From contig NZ_QITQ01000006.1 in assembly GCF_003260265.1 (NCBI RefSeq), forward strand, positions 1 through 64,000: a DNA stretch of 64,000 nucleotides, read 5' to 3'. The notes beneath the pieces are model-generated. The model was given only the letters and a program-made list of their open reading frames with translations, made no database searches and had not been told where the DNA came from. Origin of the DNA: Roseovarius amoyensis. GTDB lineage: Bacteria > Pseudomonadota > Alphaproteobacteria > Rhodobacterales > Rhodobacteraceae. Within the stretch, counting starts at the first letter, position 1. Each line of letters begins with the position of its first letter. This document shows, piece by piece, positions 1-7,219 of the stretch. The translations under genes and the position numbers were made by a program.

Positions 1-1
1 A

Positions 2-55
2 AGGTCAATCATGGTCCCGGTCATCGTGCTCTCCATCGTTGTCATCGGTCGTTGA
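2..55 (+). CDS. 3' end of an unidentified gene, cut by the window start
   Basis: Frame 2 from the first base reads 17 codons and a TGA at 53-55. The residues are strongly hydrophobic (IMVPVIVLSIVVIG), as in the last membrane segment of an integral membrane protein. The tail is too short to name a family, and it could be chance. The convergent position against the minus-strand regulator, with a GC-rich hairpin between them, fits a real gene end. Confidence 0.3.
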   Translation, partial: RSIMVPVIVLSIVVIGR

Positions 56-96
56 ACAACCTCAGACTACGAAGATGCGCGGTGGCCGCCAGCCCC

Positions 97-137
97 GGCC
101 GCGCGCTGCGCTACGCCAAAAGGCTCCACGCGCGGCC
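97..137. terminator. GC-rich hairpin between convergent genes
   Basis: Perfect 9-bp inverted repeat GGCCGCGCG (97-105) and CGCGCGGCC (129-137) with a 23-nt loop. It lies 3 bp from the stop codon of the minus-strand regulator and 41 bp after the plus-strand gene end. There is no T-tract, so it may act as a rho-assisted or bidirectional 3' structure. Confidence 0.4.
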
Positions 138-139
138 TC

Positions 140-835
140 TTACACCACCCGGTGGGGCACTACCCCTGAACCAAGGCAAGCAGAAGTGATGAGTCTCACT
201 ACTGCTTCAATATAGGCTTCGACGGTAACCTTGCGGCGGCGGTACTTTGCTCGCTTTACATACCAATCTTGAAGCAGTGGTTTTACGAGCGCTGCGATCA
301 ATGGGCTTGTATCAGGATCAAAACATCCGTTCTTGATTCCAGAGTTTATCACCTCCGCGAAATATTGTTCGGTACGCTCTTCACTGTCGACCGCCATGCG
401 TCGCTCAAGCGGCGGAAAATTCTTCGCCTCGATAAACGCGAAAGAGAACCATGGTAGCATAGCTTCGGTTAGGCGCACATGCGTTGCTATGAGCCATTTC
501 AGATGGTTTAGAGGATCGCCTGCGACCTCTGGAGGCGGGTCCGACAAGACCTGTTCAACGACCGACGAAACCTCACCAAGTATCATCCGCAGCAACGTCG
601 TCTTGCTGTCGAAGTATGCGTATAGCCCTCCCATCGAGACGCCGGATTCTTCGGCAAGATCGCGAAGAGACATCGCATGAAAGCCCTTTCGGTTTGAAAT
701 CTTGAGCGCCGCAGTGATGATCACGTTCAACTTTCGAACGGCGAAGTCTGGCTTCTGAACGGCAATCGTTTCGCGGTGCCGCTTAAGGATGGAGCGGCAT
801 AGTGCGTCAGTTGTCAAACTTTCGGTATCCAGCAT
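140..835 (-). CDS. TetR/AcrR-family transcriptional regulator
   Basis: The protein has about 231 residues with an N-terminal TetR helix-turn-helix (GFHAMSLRDLAEESG, then GLYAYFDSKTTLL) and a long helical ligand-binding domain. The open frame reaches 868, but ATG at 835 is preferred because AGGAG sits about 9 nt upstream; the 868 start has no ribosome site. It is divergent from the SDR-thiolase operon starting at 949. A palindrome at 921-936 in the shared promoter region is its obvious candidate operator. TetR regulators beside acyl-CoA genes usually bind an acyl-CoA or free acid and derepress the operon. The effector cannot be read from the sequence. Confidence 0.85.
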   Translation of the reverse strand: MLDTESLTTDALCRSILKRHRETIAVQKPDFAVRKLNVIITAALKISNRKGFHAMSLRDLAEESGVSMGGLYAYFDSKTTLLRMILGEVSSVVEQVLSDPPPEVAGDPLNHLKWLIATHVRLTEAMLPWFSFAFIEAKNFPPLERRMAVDSEERTEQYFAEVINSGIKNGCFDPDTSPLIAALVKPLLQDWYVKRAKYRRRKVTVEAYIEAVVRLITSACLGSGVVPHRVV

Positions 836-920
836 CGCTTTCGCTCCTATGAAACCACATACGCCCATTATTGTGCTAGATTTCGTCTTGCTTGTTAAGG
901 TGGTGGAGGGTAAGTCTAAA

Positions 921-936
921 TCGAGCGAACGCTCGA
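921..936. promoter_or_regulatory. Palindromic TetR-type operator
   Basis: TCGAGCGAACGCTCGA is a perfect inverted repeat with 7-bp arms and a 2-bp centre. It ends 12 bp before the start codon of the SDR gene and sits in the divergent promoter region of the TetR gene, so binding there would block the operon. The core GAnCGnnCGnTC also matches the two operators in front of the second TetR gene (20800 and 20926). Confidence 0.75.
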
Positions 937-948
937 AAATAGGGGGCT

Positions 949-1737
949 ATGATGCAAATTGGCTCGGGCGGTAACGGGCCCGCGGTAACGGCGGCTCTGG
1001 CTGGCAGGACTGCAATCGTAACGGGCGCATCCTCTGGGCTTGGACGTCATTTTGCCTTGGTACTTGCCTCGGCGGGCGCATCTGTGACTGTGGCAGCTCG
1101 CAGGCGCAGCGCGCTGGAGCAGACCGCAGGAATTATCGAGGCTGCTGGCGGCAAAGTAGCTATTGCAGAGATGGACGTCACGGATCAGTCGAGCATCGAC
1201 GCGGTCTTTGCGACGACAAAAGGCCCCTTCGATATCGTCGTGAACAATGCCGGTGTGACCCATTCCGGCCCTGCGCTGGAGACAAGCGAAAACGACTGGG
1301 CGCGGGTGATCGACACCAATCTGACCGGCGCGTTCCGCGTCGCGCAGGCTGCAGCCAAAGCACTGGTCGCCGAGGGCAGGGGCGGCAGCATCATCAATAT
1401 CGCCTCAATCCTCGGGCTGCGCGTCGCTGGCAACCTCGCCGGCTACGTCACCGCCAAGGCTGGCCTCGTGCAGATGACGAAAAGTCTGGCGCTGGAATGG
1501 GCGCGCTACGGCATCCGCGTAAACGCGCTGTGCCCCGGCTACATCGAGACCGACCTGAATCGCGATTTCTTTGCCTCCGACGCGGGCAAGGCGCTGATCA
1601 AGCGCGTGCCGCAGAAGCGTCTCGGCCAGATGCCGGACCTCGACGGCCCGCTCCTGCTGCTGGCCTCCGATGACAGTGCCTTCATGACGGGAGCCGAGAT
1701 TGTCGTGGACGGCGGGCATCTCGTGTCCTCTCTCTAA
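949..1737 (+). CDS. Short-chain dehydrogenase/reductase, LvaD-like
   Basis: This is a classical SDR of 262 residues. It has the cofactor motif TGASSGLG (25-32), NNAG (99-102), catalytic Ser153 and YxxxK at Tyr166/Lys170. The C-terminal GAEIVVDGG is typical of 3-hydroxyacyl (FabG-like) and glucose dehydrogenase-like members. The start is the first of two tandem ATGs, preceded by AGGGGG. It is the first gene of an operon with an ACAD10/11-type dehydrogenase, an acyl-CoA synthetase, an APH-fold kinase and a thiolase. In the Pseudomonas lva pathway an SDR oxidises the 3-hydroxyacyl-CoA formed from a 4-hydroxyacyl-CoA. The same role before the thiolase is inferred here; NAD versus NADP use is not determined. 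Confidence 0.85.
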   Translation: MMQIGSGGNGPAVTAALAGRTAIVTGASSGLGRHFALVLASAGASVTVAARRRSALEQTAGIIEAAGGKVAIAEMDVTDQSSIDAVFATTKGPFDIVVNNAGVTHSGPALETSENDWARVIDTNLTGAFRVAQAAAKALVAEGRGGSIINIASILGLRVAGNLAGYVTAKAGLVQMTKSLALEWARYGIRVNALCPGYIETDLNRDFFASDAGKALIKRVPQKRLGQMPDLDGPLLLLASDDSAFMTGAEIVVDGGHLVSSL

Positions 1738-1747
1738 GGAAAGATCC

Positions 1748-2959
1748 ATGGATTTCACAATCTCCCCCCGCATCGAGGACTACCGCACCCGCATCGCGCG
1801 TTTCGTCGAGGACGAGATTATGCCTCTGGAGGAGGACCGCTCGAACTATGACCCGCACGAGAACATCAGGGCCGACGTGCTGGAATGCTTGCGCGACAAA
1901 GCGCGGGGCGAGGGGTTGTGGTGCCTCCAGCTAAAAGAGGAAACCGGCGGGCAGGGCCTGGGGAAGGTGGGCATGGCCGTCTGCTACGAGGAGATGAACC
2001 GCTCGATCTTTGGTCCCGTAGTCTTCAACGCCGCCGCGCCCGACGACGGCAACATGCAGATTCTGGAAAAGGTCGCCAACGACTCCCAGAAAGAGCGCTG
2101 GCTGCAACCTATCGTGACAGGCGACGTCCGCTCGGCCTTCGTGATGACCGAGCCGCACCCCGGCTCCGGCTCCGACCCGGGCGGAATGATGCTGACCACT
2201 GCCAAGAAGAAGAACGACCGATACATTATCCGCGGCCGCAAGTGGTTCATCACCGGCGCCGAGATTTCCGATCATTTTATCCTCGTCGCCCGCACCTCGG
2301 ACGACCCGCGCAAAGGGCTGACGGCGTTTCTGCACAGCAAGAACACGCCGGGCTTCCGGATCGAGCGGCGCATTCCGATCATGGGACCAGAAGAACATGG
2401 TGGCCATTGCGAGATCGTCTACGAGGACATGGAGATCCCCGCCGAGAACGTGCTGATGGAGGAAGGCGACGGGCTCAAGTTGACTCAGATCCGCCTTGGC
2501 CCCGCGCGGCTGACCCATTGCATGCGCTGGCTGGGCCTCAGCAAGCGCTGCGTCGAGATCGCCAGCGAGTACGCGCACAACCGTTTCGCCTTTGGCGAGC
2601 GGCTGTCCAAGCGTGAGAGCGTTCAGATGATGCTCGGGGATCTGGCGATGCAGATCGAGATCGGCCGGATGCTCGTGATGAAAGCTGCGTGGGAACTGGA
2701 TCGCGGCGGCTTTGCCCGCAAGGAAGTGTCGATGGCGAAAATCCAGGTCGCCAACGTACTTCACAAGGCCGCCGATACGGCGATCCAGATCAACGGCGCG
2801 CGGGGCTACTCCAAGGATTCGCCGCTGGAGTGGATCTATCGCTACGCCCGACAGGCGCGGCTGGTCGATGGCGCGGACGAGGTCCACAAGATGGTGCTGC
2901 ACCGAAATGTCGAGGCCGATGGGCGGCGCTTCTGGAGCTGGGATGTAGCCGAGGCCTGA
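1748..2959 (+). CDS. Acyl-CoA dehydrogenase, ACAD10/11 (LvaC) type
   Basis: The protein has 403 residues with full acyl-CoA dehydrogenase architecture. ATG 1748 follows AAGGA and gives the usual MDFTISPRIED start; an upstream in-frame ATG inside the SDR gene is rejected. FAD/substrate-loop features include FVMTEPHPGSGSDPGG and KWFITGAE. Near the C-terminus VDGADEVHK (about 373-381) stands where ordinary members have YEGTSE, a variant characteristic of ACAD10/ACAD11 relatives. In mammals that clade works with an APH-fold kinase on 4-hydroxyacyl-CoA, and in Pseudomonas LvaC does the same with LvaA. The operon contains such a kinase, so conversion of 4-phosphoacyl-CoA to enoyl-CoA is the likely step. 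Confidence 0.87.
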   Translation: MDFTISPRIEDYRTRIARFVEDEIMPLEEDRSNYDPHENIRADVLECLRDKARGEGLWCLQLKEETGGQGLGKVGMAVCYEEMNRSIFGPVVFNAAAPDDGNMQILEKVANDSQKERWLQPIVTGDVRSAFVMTEPHPGSGSDPGGMMLTTAKKKNDRYIIRGRKWFITGAEISDHFILVARTSDDPRKGLTAFLHSKNTPGFRIERRIPIMGPEEHGGHCEIVYEDMEIPAENVLMEEGDGLKLTQIRLGPARLTHCMRWLGLSKRCVEIASEYAHNRFAFGERLSKRESVQMMLGDLAMQIEIGRMLVMKAAWELDRGGFARKEVSMAKIQVANVLHKAADTAIQINGARGYSKDSPLEWIYRYARQARLVDGADEVHKMVLHRNVEADGRRFWSWDVAEA

Positions 2960-2972
2960 GGGGGTGCTGGCG

Positions 2973-4580
2973 ATGCAGGAGGAGACATTTCTCACAAGGC
3001 GAGAGGCGAATTTCAGGCCGCTCACACCGCTGGATTTCCTTGAACGCGCCGTCTCGTGCCACCCGGACCGGAGAGCGGTGATCTGGCACGACCGAACCTG
3101 GAGCTACGGAGAACTGGGCGGCATCGTGCGGGATTTCGCCGCCTGGCTGGAGGCGCAGGGCGTCGGCCCCGGTGATGTCGTCTCGATGATGTGCACGAAC
3201 CGGCCCGAGATGCTCGCGGCGCATTACGCGGTGCCGATGCTGGGCGCGACGCTCAATTCCATCAATACCCGGCTTGATGGCGGCACCGTCAGATTTATCC
3301 TCGGCCATTCCGAAAGCCGTCTGTTGATCGCCGATCCCGGCTGCGCGCCGGTGGCCATCGAAGCGGCGGGAAAGGCGGGGGTGCCGGTCTTTACGCTGGC
3401 GCCGGATGGCGGTGACGCGGCGGTCGGGCTGGCGTTTCTCGACGCTGTCCCCGCCACCAAGTTGGATGCGACGTCGCGGGTGACAGATGAATGGCACCCC
3501 ATCGCGCTCAACTATACGTCCGGAACCACCAGTTATCCGAAAGGGGTGGTGCTGCACCATCGCGGCGCCTATCTCAACGTGCTGGGCAATATCCTGACGC
3601 TCGGGTTCAACCACCAAACGGTCTATCTATGGATCCTGCCGATGTTCCATTGCAACGGCTGGTGCCACACCTGGGCGATCACGGCGGCGGGCGGGACGCA
3701 TGTCTGCCTCGACCGGGTCGATCCGGCGGAGATTTTCCAAACGATCGAGAGGGCCAGGGTCACGCATATGGCCTGCGCGCCGGTGGTTCTCTACATGCTT
3801 ATCAACGACGAAGCGCGCGGCCTCCGCGATCCGTCGAAACCTGTGACCGTCGCGTCGGGCGGGGCGGCACCCACGAGCGCGCTGATCTCCCAGATGGACG
3901 AGTTGGGTTTTGAGTTCATCCACCTCTACGGGCTGACCGAAAGCTATGGTCCCGTCTCGCTGCGAGTGTTGGACGCCTCCGAAACCTCTCTGGAGACAAG
4001 CGAGCGCGCGACGCTGCTGGCCCGCCAGGGCTTTCGCCACATTACGGCCAACCGGATCCGCGTGGTGAACGACAGCATGGACGAAGTGCCCCGCGACGGA
4101 GCGACAATTGGCGAGATCGTGCTGGAGGGCAATACAGTCATGGCCGGGTATCTGAAGGATCCCGAGACCACGGGGGAGGCCTTTCGCGATGGGGTGTTTC
4201 ACACCGGGGATCTGGCCGTGATGCACCCAGAGGGTGAGATCGAGATCAAGGACCGTGCCAAGGATGTCATCACTTCGGGCGGCGAGAACATATCGAGTCT
4301 CGAGATCGAGAACGTCCTGCATCTCCAGCCGGCGGTGATGCTGGCTGCGGTTGTCGCCAGGCCCGATTCCAAATGGGGGGAGACCCCATGCGCCTTCGTC
4401 GAGATCAGACCGGGCCAGTCGGTGGATGCCGAGGAATTGCGGCTCTTTTGCCGCGAACATCTGGCGCATTTCAAGGTGCCCCGAGAATTCGTTTTCGGCG
4501 AGCTGCCAAAGACGGCCACCGGAAAGATCAGAAAGTTCGAGCTGCGTAACAGGCTCCGCGACGCGGGAGTATCGAGATGA
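2973..4580 (+). CDS. Acyl-CoA synthetase (AMP-binding), LvaE-like
   Basis: A 535-residue ANL-superfamily ligase activating a carboxylic acid with ATP and CoA. The phosphate-binding motif is YTSGTTSYPKGV. YGLTESYG follows, then the hinge region (FHTGDLAVMHPEGEIEIKDR) and the C-terminal catalytic lysine in TGKIRKFELR. A GTG at 2964 is also in frame, but ATG 2973 has the better GAGG spacing. It begins 13 bp after the dehydrogenase gene and overlaps the kinase gene by ATGA, implying translational coupling. It resembles medium-chain/DMSP-type synthetases and LvaE. The acid is probably a short 4-hydroxy or 4-oxo acid on operon grounds only. Confidence 0.87.
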   Translation: MQEETFLTRREANFRPLTPLDFLERAVSCHPDRRAVIWHDRTWSYGELGGIVRDFAAWLEAQGVGPGDVVSMMCTNRPEMLAAHYAVPMLGATLNSINTRLDGGTVRFILGHSESRLLIADPGCAPVAIEAAGKAGVPVFTLAPDGGDAAVGLAFLDAVPATKLDATSRVTDEWHPIALNYTSGTTSYPKGVVLHHRGAYLNVLGNILTLGFNHQTVYLWILPMFHCNGWCHTWAITAAGGTHVCLDRVDPAEIFQTIERARVTHMACAPVVLYMLINDEARGLRDPSKPVTVASGGAAPTSALISQMDELGFEFIHLYGLTESYGPVSLRVLDASETSLETSERATLLARQGFRHITANRIRVVNDSMDEVPRDGATIGEIVLEGNTVMAGYLKDPETTGEAFRDGVFHTGDLAVMHPEGEIEIKDRAKDVITSGGENISSLEIENVLHLQPAVMLAAVVARPDSKWGETPCAFVEIRPGQSVDAEELRLFCREHLAHFKVPREFVFGELPKTATGKIRKFELRNRLRDAGVSR

Positions 4581-5617
4581 GCGCCGGGACCTTGCCCAAT
4601 ATGGATTTCAAGCCGGGTGCGCTGCGCGGGTTTCTGGATGCGCGCTTCGGAAAGAGCGGGCATTTTGAAATCGAAAAGATCTCCGGCGGGCAGTCCAACC
4701 CGACCTATTTCGTCACTCACGGCGACCGGCGCATGGTGTTGCGCAAGAAGCCGGCGGGGCCGATCCTGCCCGGCGCCCACGCGATCGAGCGGGAATACCG
4801 GGTCATTTCCGCCTTGTATCCGGCGGACGTTCCCGTGCCCAGGCCGGTTCTGCTGCATGAGGACCCGGAATTGCTTGGCACTCCCTTCTATCTGATGGAG
4901 CGGGTCGAAGGCAGGGTGTTCGAGGATTGTGCGCTGCCCGAGCTTGCCCCCGAGGAGCGGCGCGACATCTGGATGGCCCTGGCCGATGCCATGGCCCTAA
5001 TGCATTCCGTCCGCCCGGAGGATGTGGGGCTCGGCGATTACGGCAAGCCAGGCAATTATTTCGAACGCCAGATCGGCCGCTGGACGAAGCAGTGGCGGCA
5101 ATCCGAAAGCGACCCAATCCCCGCGCTTGACAAGCTGGCTGAGTGGTTGCCCGCGAACCTGCCCGAAGACGACGGAATGGTGCGTCTGGCCCATGGCGAT
5201 TTTCGCATGGGCAACATGCTGTTTCATCCGACCGAGCCCAGGGTTGTTGCGATCCTCGACTGGGAGTTATCGACGCTCGGCCACCCGCTGGCCGATCTCG
5301 GCTTTTGCGTCGTGCCCTGGCACAGCACGCCCGACGAATATGGGGGAATTCTTGGCCGCGACCAGGGGGCGCTCGGTATTCCCTGCGAGAGCGAGTTTGT
5401 CACGCGCTACATGGAGGGCGCACCTGACAGCGCTCCGCTTCTCCCGTTTCACAAGGCCTTCGCCCTGTTTCGTTTCGCCGTCATCTTTGTGGGCATCGCC
5501 GACCGGGCCCGTGCAGGGAGCGCGGTGGCGGAGAACGCCGCCGATGTCGGCCCGCTTGCGGAACGGTTCGCGGAACGGGCGCTTGAGATCGTTGAGGGTC
5601 GCGCACATGCCTGTTGA
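4577..5617 (+). CDS. APH-fold phosphotransferase, LvaA/ACAD10-11 kinase type
   Basis: The 346-residue protein has the aminoglycoside-phosphotransferase fold. A glycine-rich loop (SGGQSNPTYFV) is followed by the lysine-bearing strand MVLRKKP, the catalytic loop HGDFRMGNML (about 206-215) and the metal-binding ILDWELSTLGHPLADLG. All catalytic residues are present. This subfamily is the kinase domain of human ACAD10/ACAD11 and of LvaA. It phosphorylates the 4-hydroxyl of a 4-hydroxyacyl-CoA rather than an antibiotic. Here it is a separate gene in the same operon as the matching dehydrogenase, overlapping the synthetase stop by 4 bp. No LvaB-sized companion gene is seen beside it. Confidence 0.85.
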   Translation: MSAGTLPNMDFKPGALRGFLDARFGKSGHFEIEKISGGQSNPTYFVTHGDRRMVLRKKPAGPILPGAHAIEREYRVISALYPADVPVPRPVLLHEDPELLGTPFYLMERVEGRVFEDCALPELAPEERRDIWMALADAMALMHSVRPEDVGLGDYGKPGNYFERQIGRWTKQWRQSESDPIPALDKLAEWLPANLPEDDGMVRLAHGDFRMGNMLFHPTEPRVVAILDWELSTLGHPLADLGFCVVPWHSTPDEYGGILGRDQGALGIPCESEFVTRYMEGAPDSAPLLPFHKAFALFRFAVIFVGIADRARAGSAVAENAADVGPLAERFAERALEIVEGRAHAC

Positions 5618-5652
5618 GCGCGGCAGCATAGTCTTAGCACTTGGTTTTGGAT

Positions 5653-5677
5653 CTCCCGTGAAGCACTCGGACGGGAG
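5653..5677 (+). promoter_or_regulatory. Hairpin between kinase and thiolase genes
   Basis: Inverted repeat CTCCCGT / ACGGGAG with an 11-nt loop lies in the 86-bp gap before the thiolase start. A short T-run (CTTTT) follows 10 nt later, so partial attenuation or an mRNA-processing site is possible. The thiolase keeps its own ribosome site (AGAGAGGG) downstream. Confidence 0.35.
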
Positions 5678-5703
5678 CGGAGCAACTTTTAGAGAGGGTT
5701 GAA

Positions 5704-6891
5704 ATGGGAAATGAAGTCGTCATTGTATCGGGCGTTCGCACCGCCATCGGGGATTTTGGCGGGGCTCTTGCAGGTATCGCGACCTGCGAACTCGCGGCGA
5801 TTGTGGCGCGTGAAGCCATCGCGCGGTCCGGTGTCCCCGCGAGCGAAATCGGACAGACGGTCTTTGGCAACGTGATCCACACGGCGCCCGAAGACATGTA
5901 TCTGTCGCGCGTCGCAGCCATCCGCGCAGGCGTACCGGAAACCTCCCCGGCGCTCACCCTGAACCGGCTCTGCGGATCGGGCTTGCAGGCGGTCGTCACC
6001 GCGGCAGAAGCCATCCTTCTCGGGAATGCCGAGATCACCTTGGCGGGCGGCGCGGAGAACATGAGCCGGATCGGTCATCTGATGACACAGGCCCGGTTCG
6101 GTCAGAAAATGGGTGACGTCGCCGCCACCGATATGATGATCGGCGCGCTGACCGACCCGTTCGGCAACGGCCACATGGGAATGACGGCCGAGAATGTGGC
6201 AAAGAGATACGGCATCGACCGGGAAACGCAGGACAGATTTGCCGTAGAGTCACACCGGCGGGCCGCGCAGGCCATCGCCGAGGAGCGCTTCAAGGAGCAG
6301 ATCCTGCCGATTACCGTGAAGATGGGGCGCACCGAGGCCATTTTCCACACCGACGAGCATGTTCGCGCCGAAGCCACTCTTGAAGATATGCGTAAACTCA
6401 GACCGGCCTTCGATCGCGAAGGTTCGGTTACTGCCGGCAACGCGTCCGGCATCAACGACGGCGCAGCGGCCCTTGTTTTGATGGACGGCGCGCTCGCGGC
6501 CGACCGCGGTATCGTACCGATGGGACGGATCGTGTCCTATGGCCTAGGAGGCGTGGCGCCCGAGGTCATGGGTCTGGGGCCGGTTCCCGCCGTGCGACAG
6601 GCCATGGAGCGGGCCGGTTTGAGCGTCGCGGACATGGATGTCATCGAAAGCAACGAAGCCTTTGCCGCCCAGGCCTGCGCGGTCGCGGGGGACCTGGGAT
6701 TTCCGGAAGAGAAAACCAACCCGAACGGTGGCGCTGTCGCCATGGGGCACCCGGTCGGCGCGTCGGGGGCCATCCTGCTCGTAAAGCTGATCTACGAACT
6801 CAGAAGGACGAACGGACGGTTCGGCCTGGTCACGATGTGTATCGGCGGCGGGCAAGGCATTGCCGTCATCGTCGAGAACACCCCGGAATGA
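5704..6891 (+). CDS. Acetyl-CoA acetyltransferase (thiolase)
   Basis: The 395-residue protein is a canonical thiolase. It carries nucleophile Cys90 in NRLCGSG, NEAFAAQ, the GHPVGASGA histidine loop and the second catalytic Cys in CIGGGQG. It catalyses reversible cleavage of 3-oxoacyl-CoA with CoA. As the last gene of the SDR/ACAD/synthetase/kinase set it would split a 3-oxoacyl-CoA (3-oxovaleryl-CoA in the lva model) to acetyl-CoA and a shorter acyl-CoA. It provides a built-in contrast to the two thiolase-like proteins at 18362-20655, which lack these residues. The 86-bp gap before it leaves open a separate promoter. Confidence 0.92.
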   Translation: MGNEVVIVSGVRTAIGDFGGALAGIATCELAAIVAREAIARSGVPASEIGQTVFGNVIHTAPEDMYLSRVAAIRAGVPETSPALTLNRLCGSGLQAVVTAAEAILLGNAEITLAGGAENMSRIGHLMTQARFGQKMGDVAATDMMIGALTDPFGNGHMGMTAENVAKRYGIDRETQDRFAVESHRRAAQAIAEERFKEQILPITVKMGRTEAIFHTDEHVRAEATLEDMRKLRPAFDREGSVTAGNASGINDGAAALVLMDGALAADRGIVPMGRIVSYGLGGVAPEVMGLGPVPAVRQAMERAGLSVADMDVIESNEAFAAQACAVAGDLGFPEEKTNPNGGAVAMGHPVGASGAILLVKLIYELRRTNGRFGLVTMCIGGGQGIAVIVENTPE

Positions 6892-7219
6892 CCGCGACCG
6901 ATGAAATCCGCGCTTCTCTCTGGCTTCCAGAATTACCAGGCAAAGCGTCTACAATTCCAGGGGCACCTCATAACTCTGATCCACCCGACCCTGAACGCAA
7001 ACATGCGGTGTCCCATGCGATGACCGCGGAGAGAACCAAAGAGCCCGGCGCGCAGAATGAACCGTAGACAAATCAGTTCTTGACCATGGTGATCAGAGAA
7101 CGCCCCGGGACACTACCTTCTTCCGCAGGGCAACAATGGTATCGCTGTCAATTCCCCTCGTTGAGGTTGTTATGCTGCGGGTTCTGACCGTCGGTGGGAG
7201 CACAACCATATTGGTTGTC
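6892..7219. other. Intergenic region between convergent operons
   Basis: About 330 bp between the thiolase stop and the fadH stop. No open frame here looks like a protein family. The only structure I see is the short hairpin at 7202-7218. Confidence 0.6.
7202..7218 (-). terminator. Hairpin directly after fadH
   Basis: ACAACCA-TAT-TGGTTGT is a perfect 7-bp stem with a 3-nt loop, 1 bp beyond the fadH stop codon on the minus strand. There is no T-tract behind it, so termination would be weak or rho-assisted. It closes the long minus-strand operon. Confidence 0.4.

Noticed and set aside
4577..5617. Possible antibiotic-resistance phosphotransferase
   Set aside because: The fold is APH-like, but the operon and subfamily features point to a 4-hydroxyacyl-CoA kinase, not aminoglycoside resistance.
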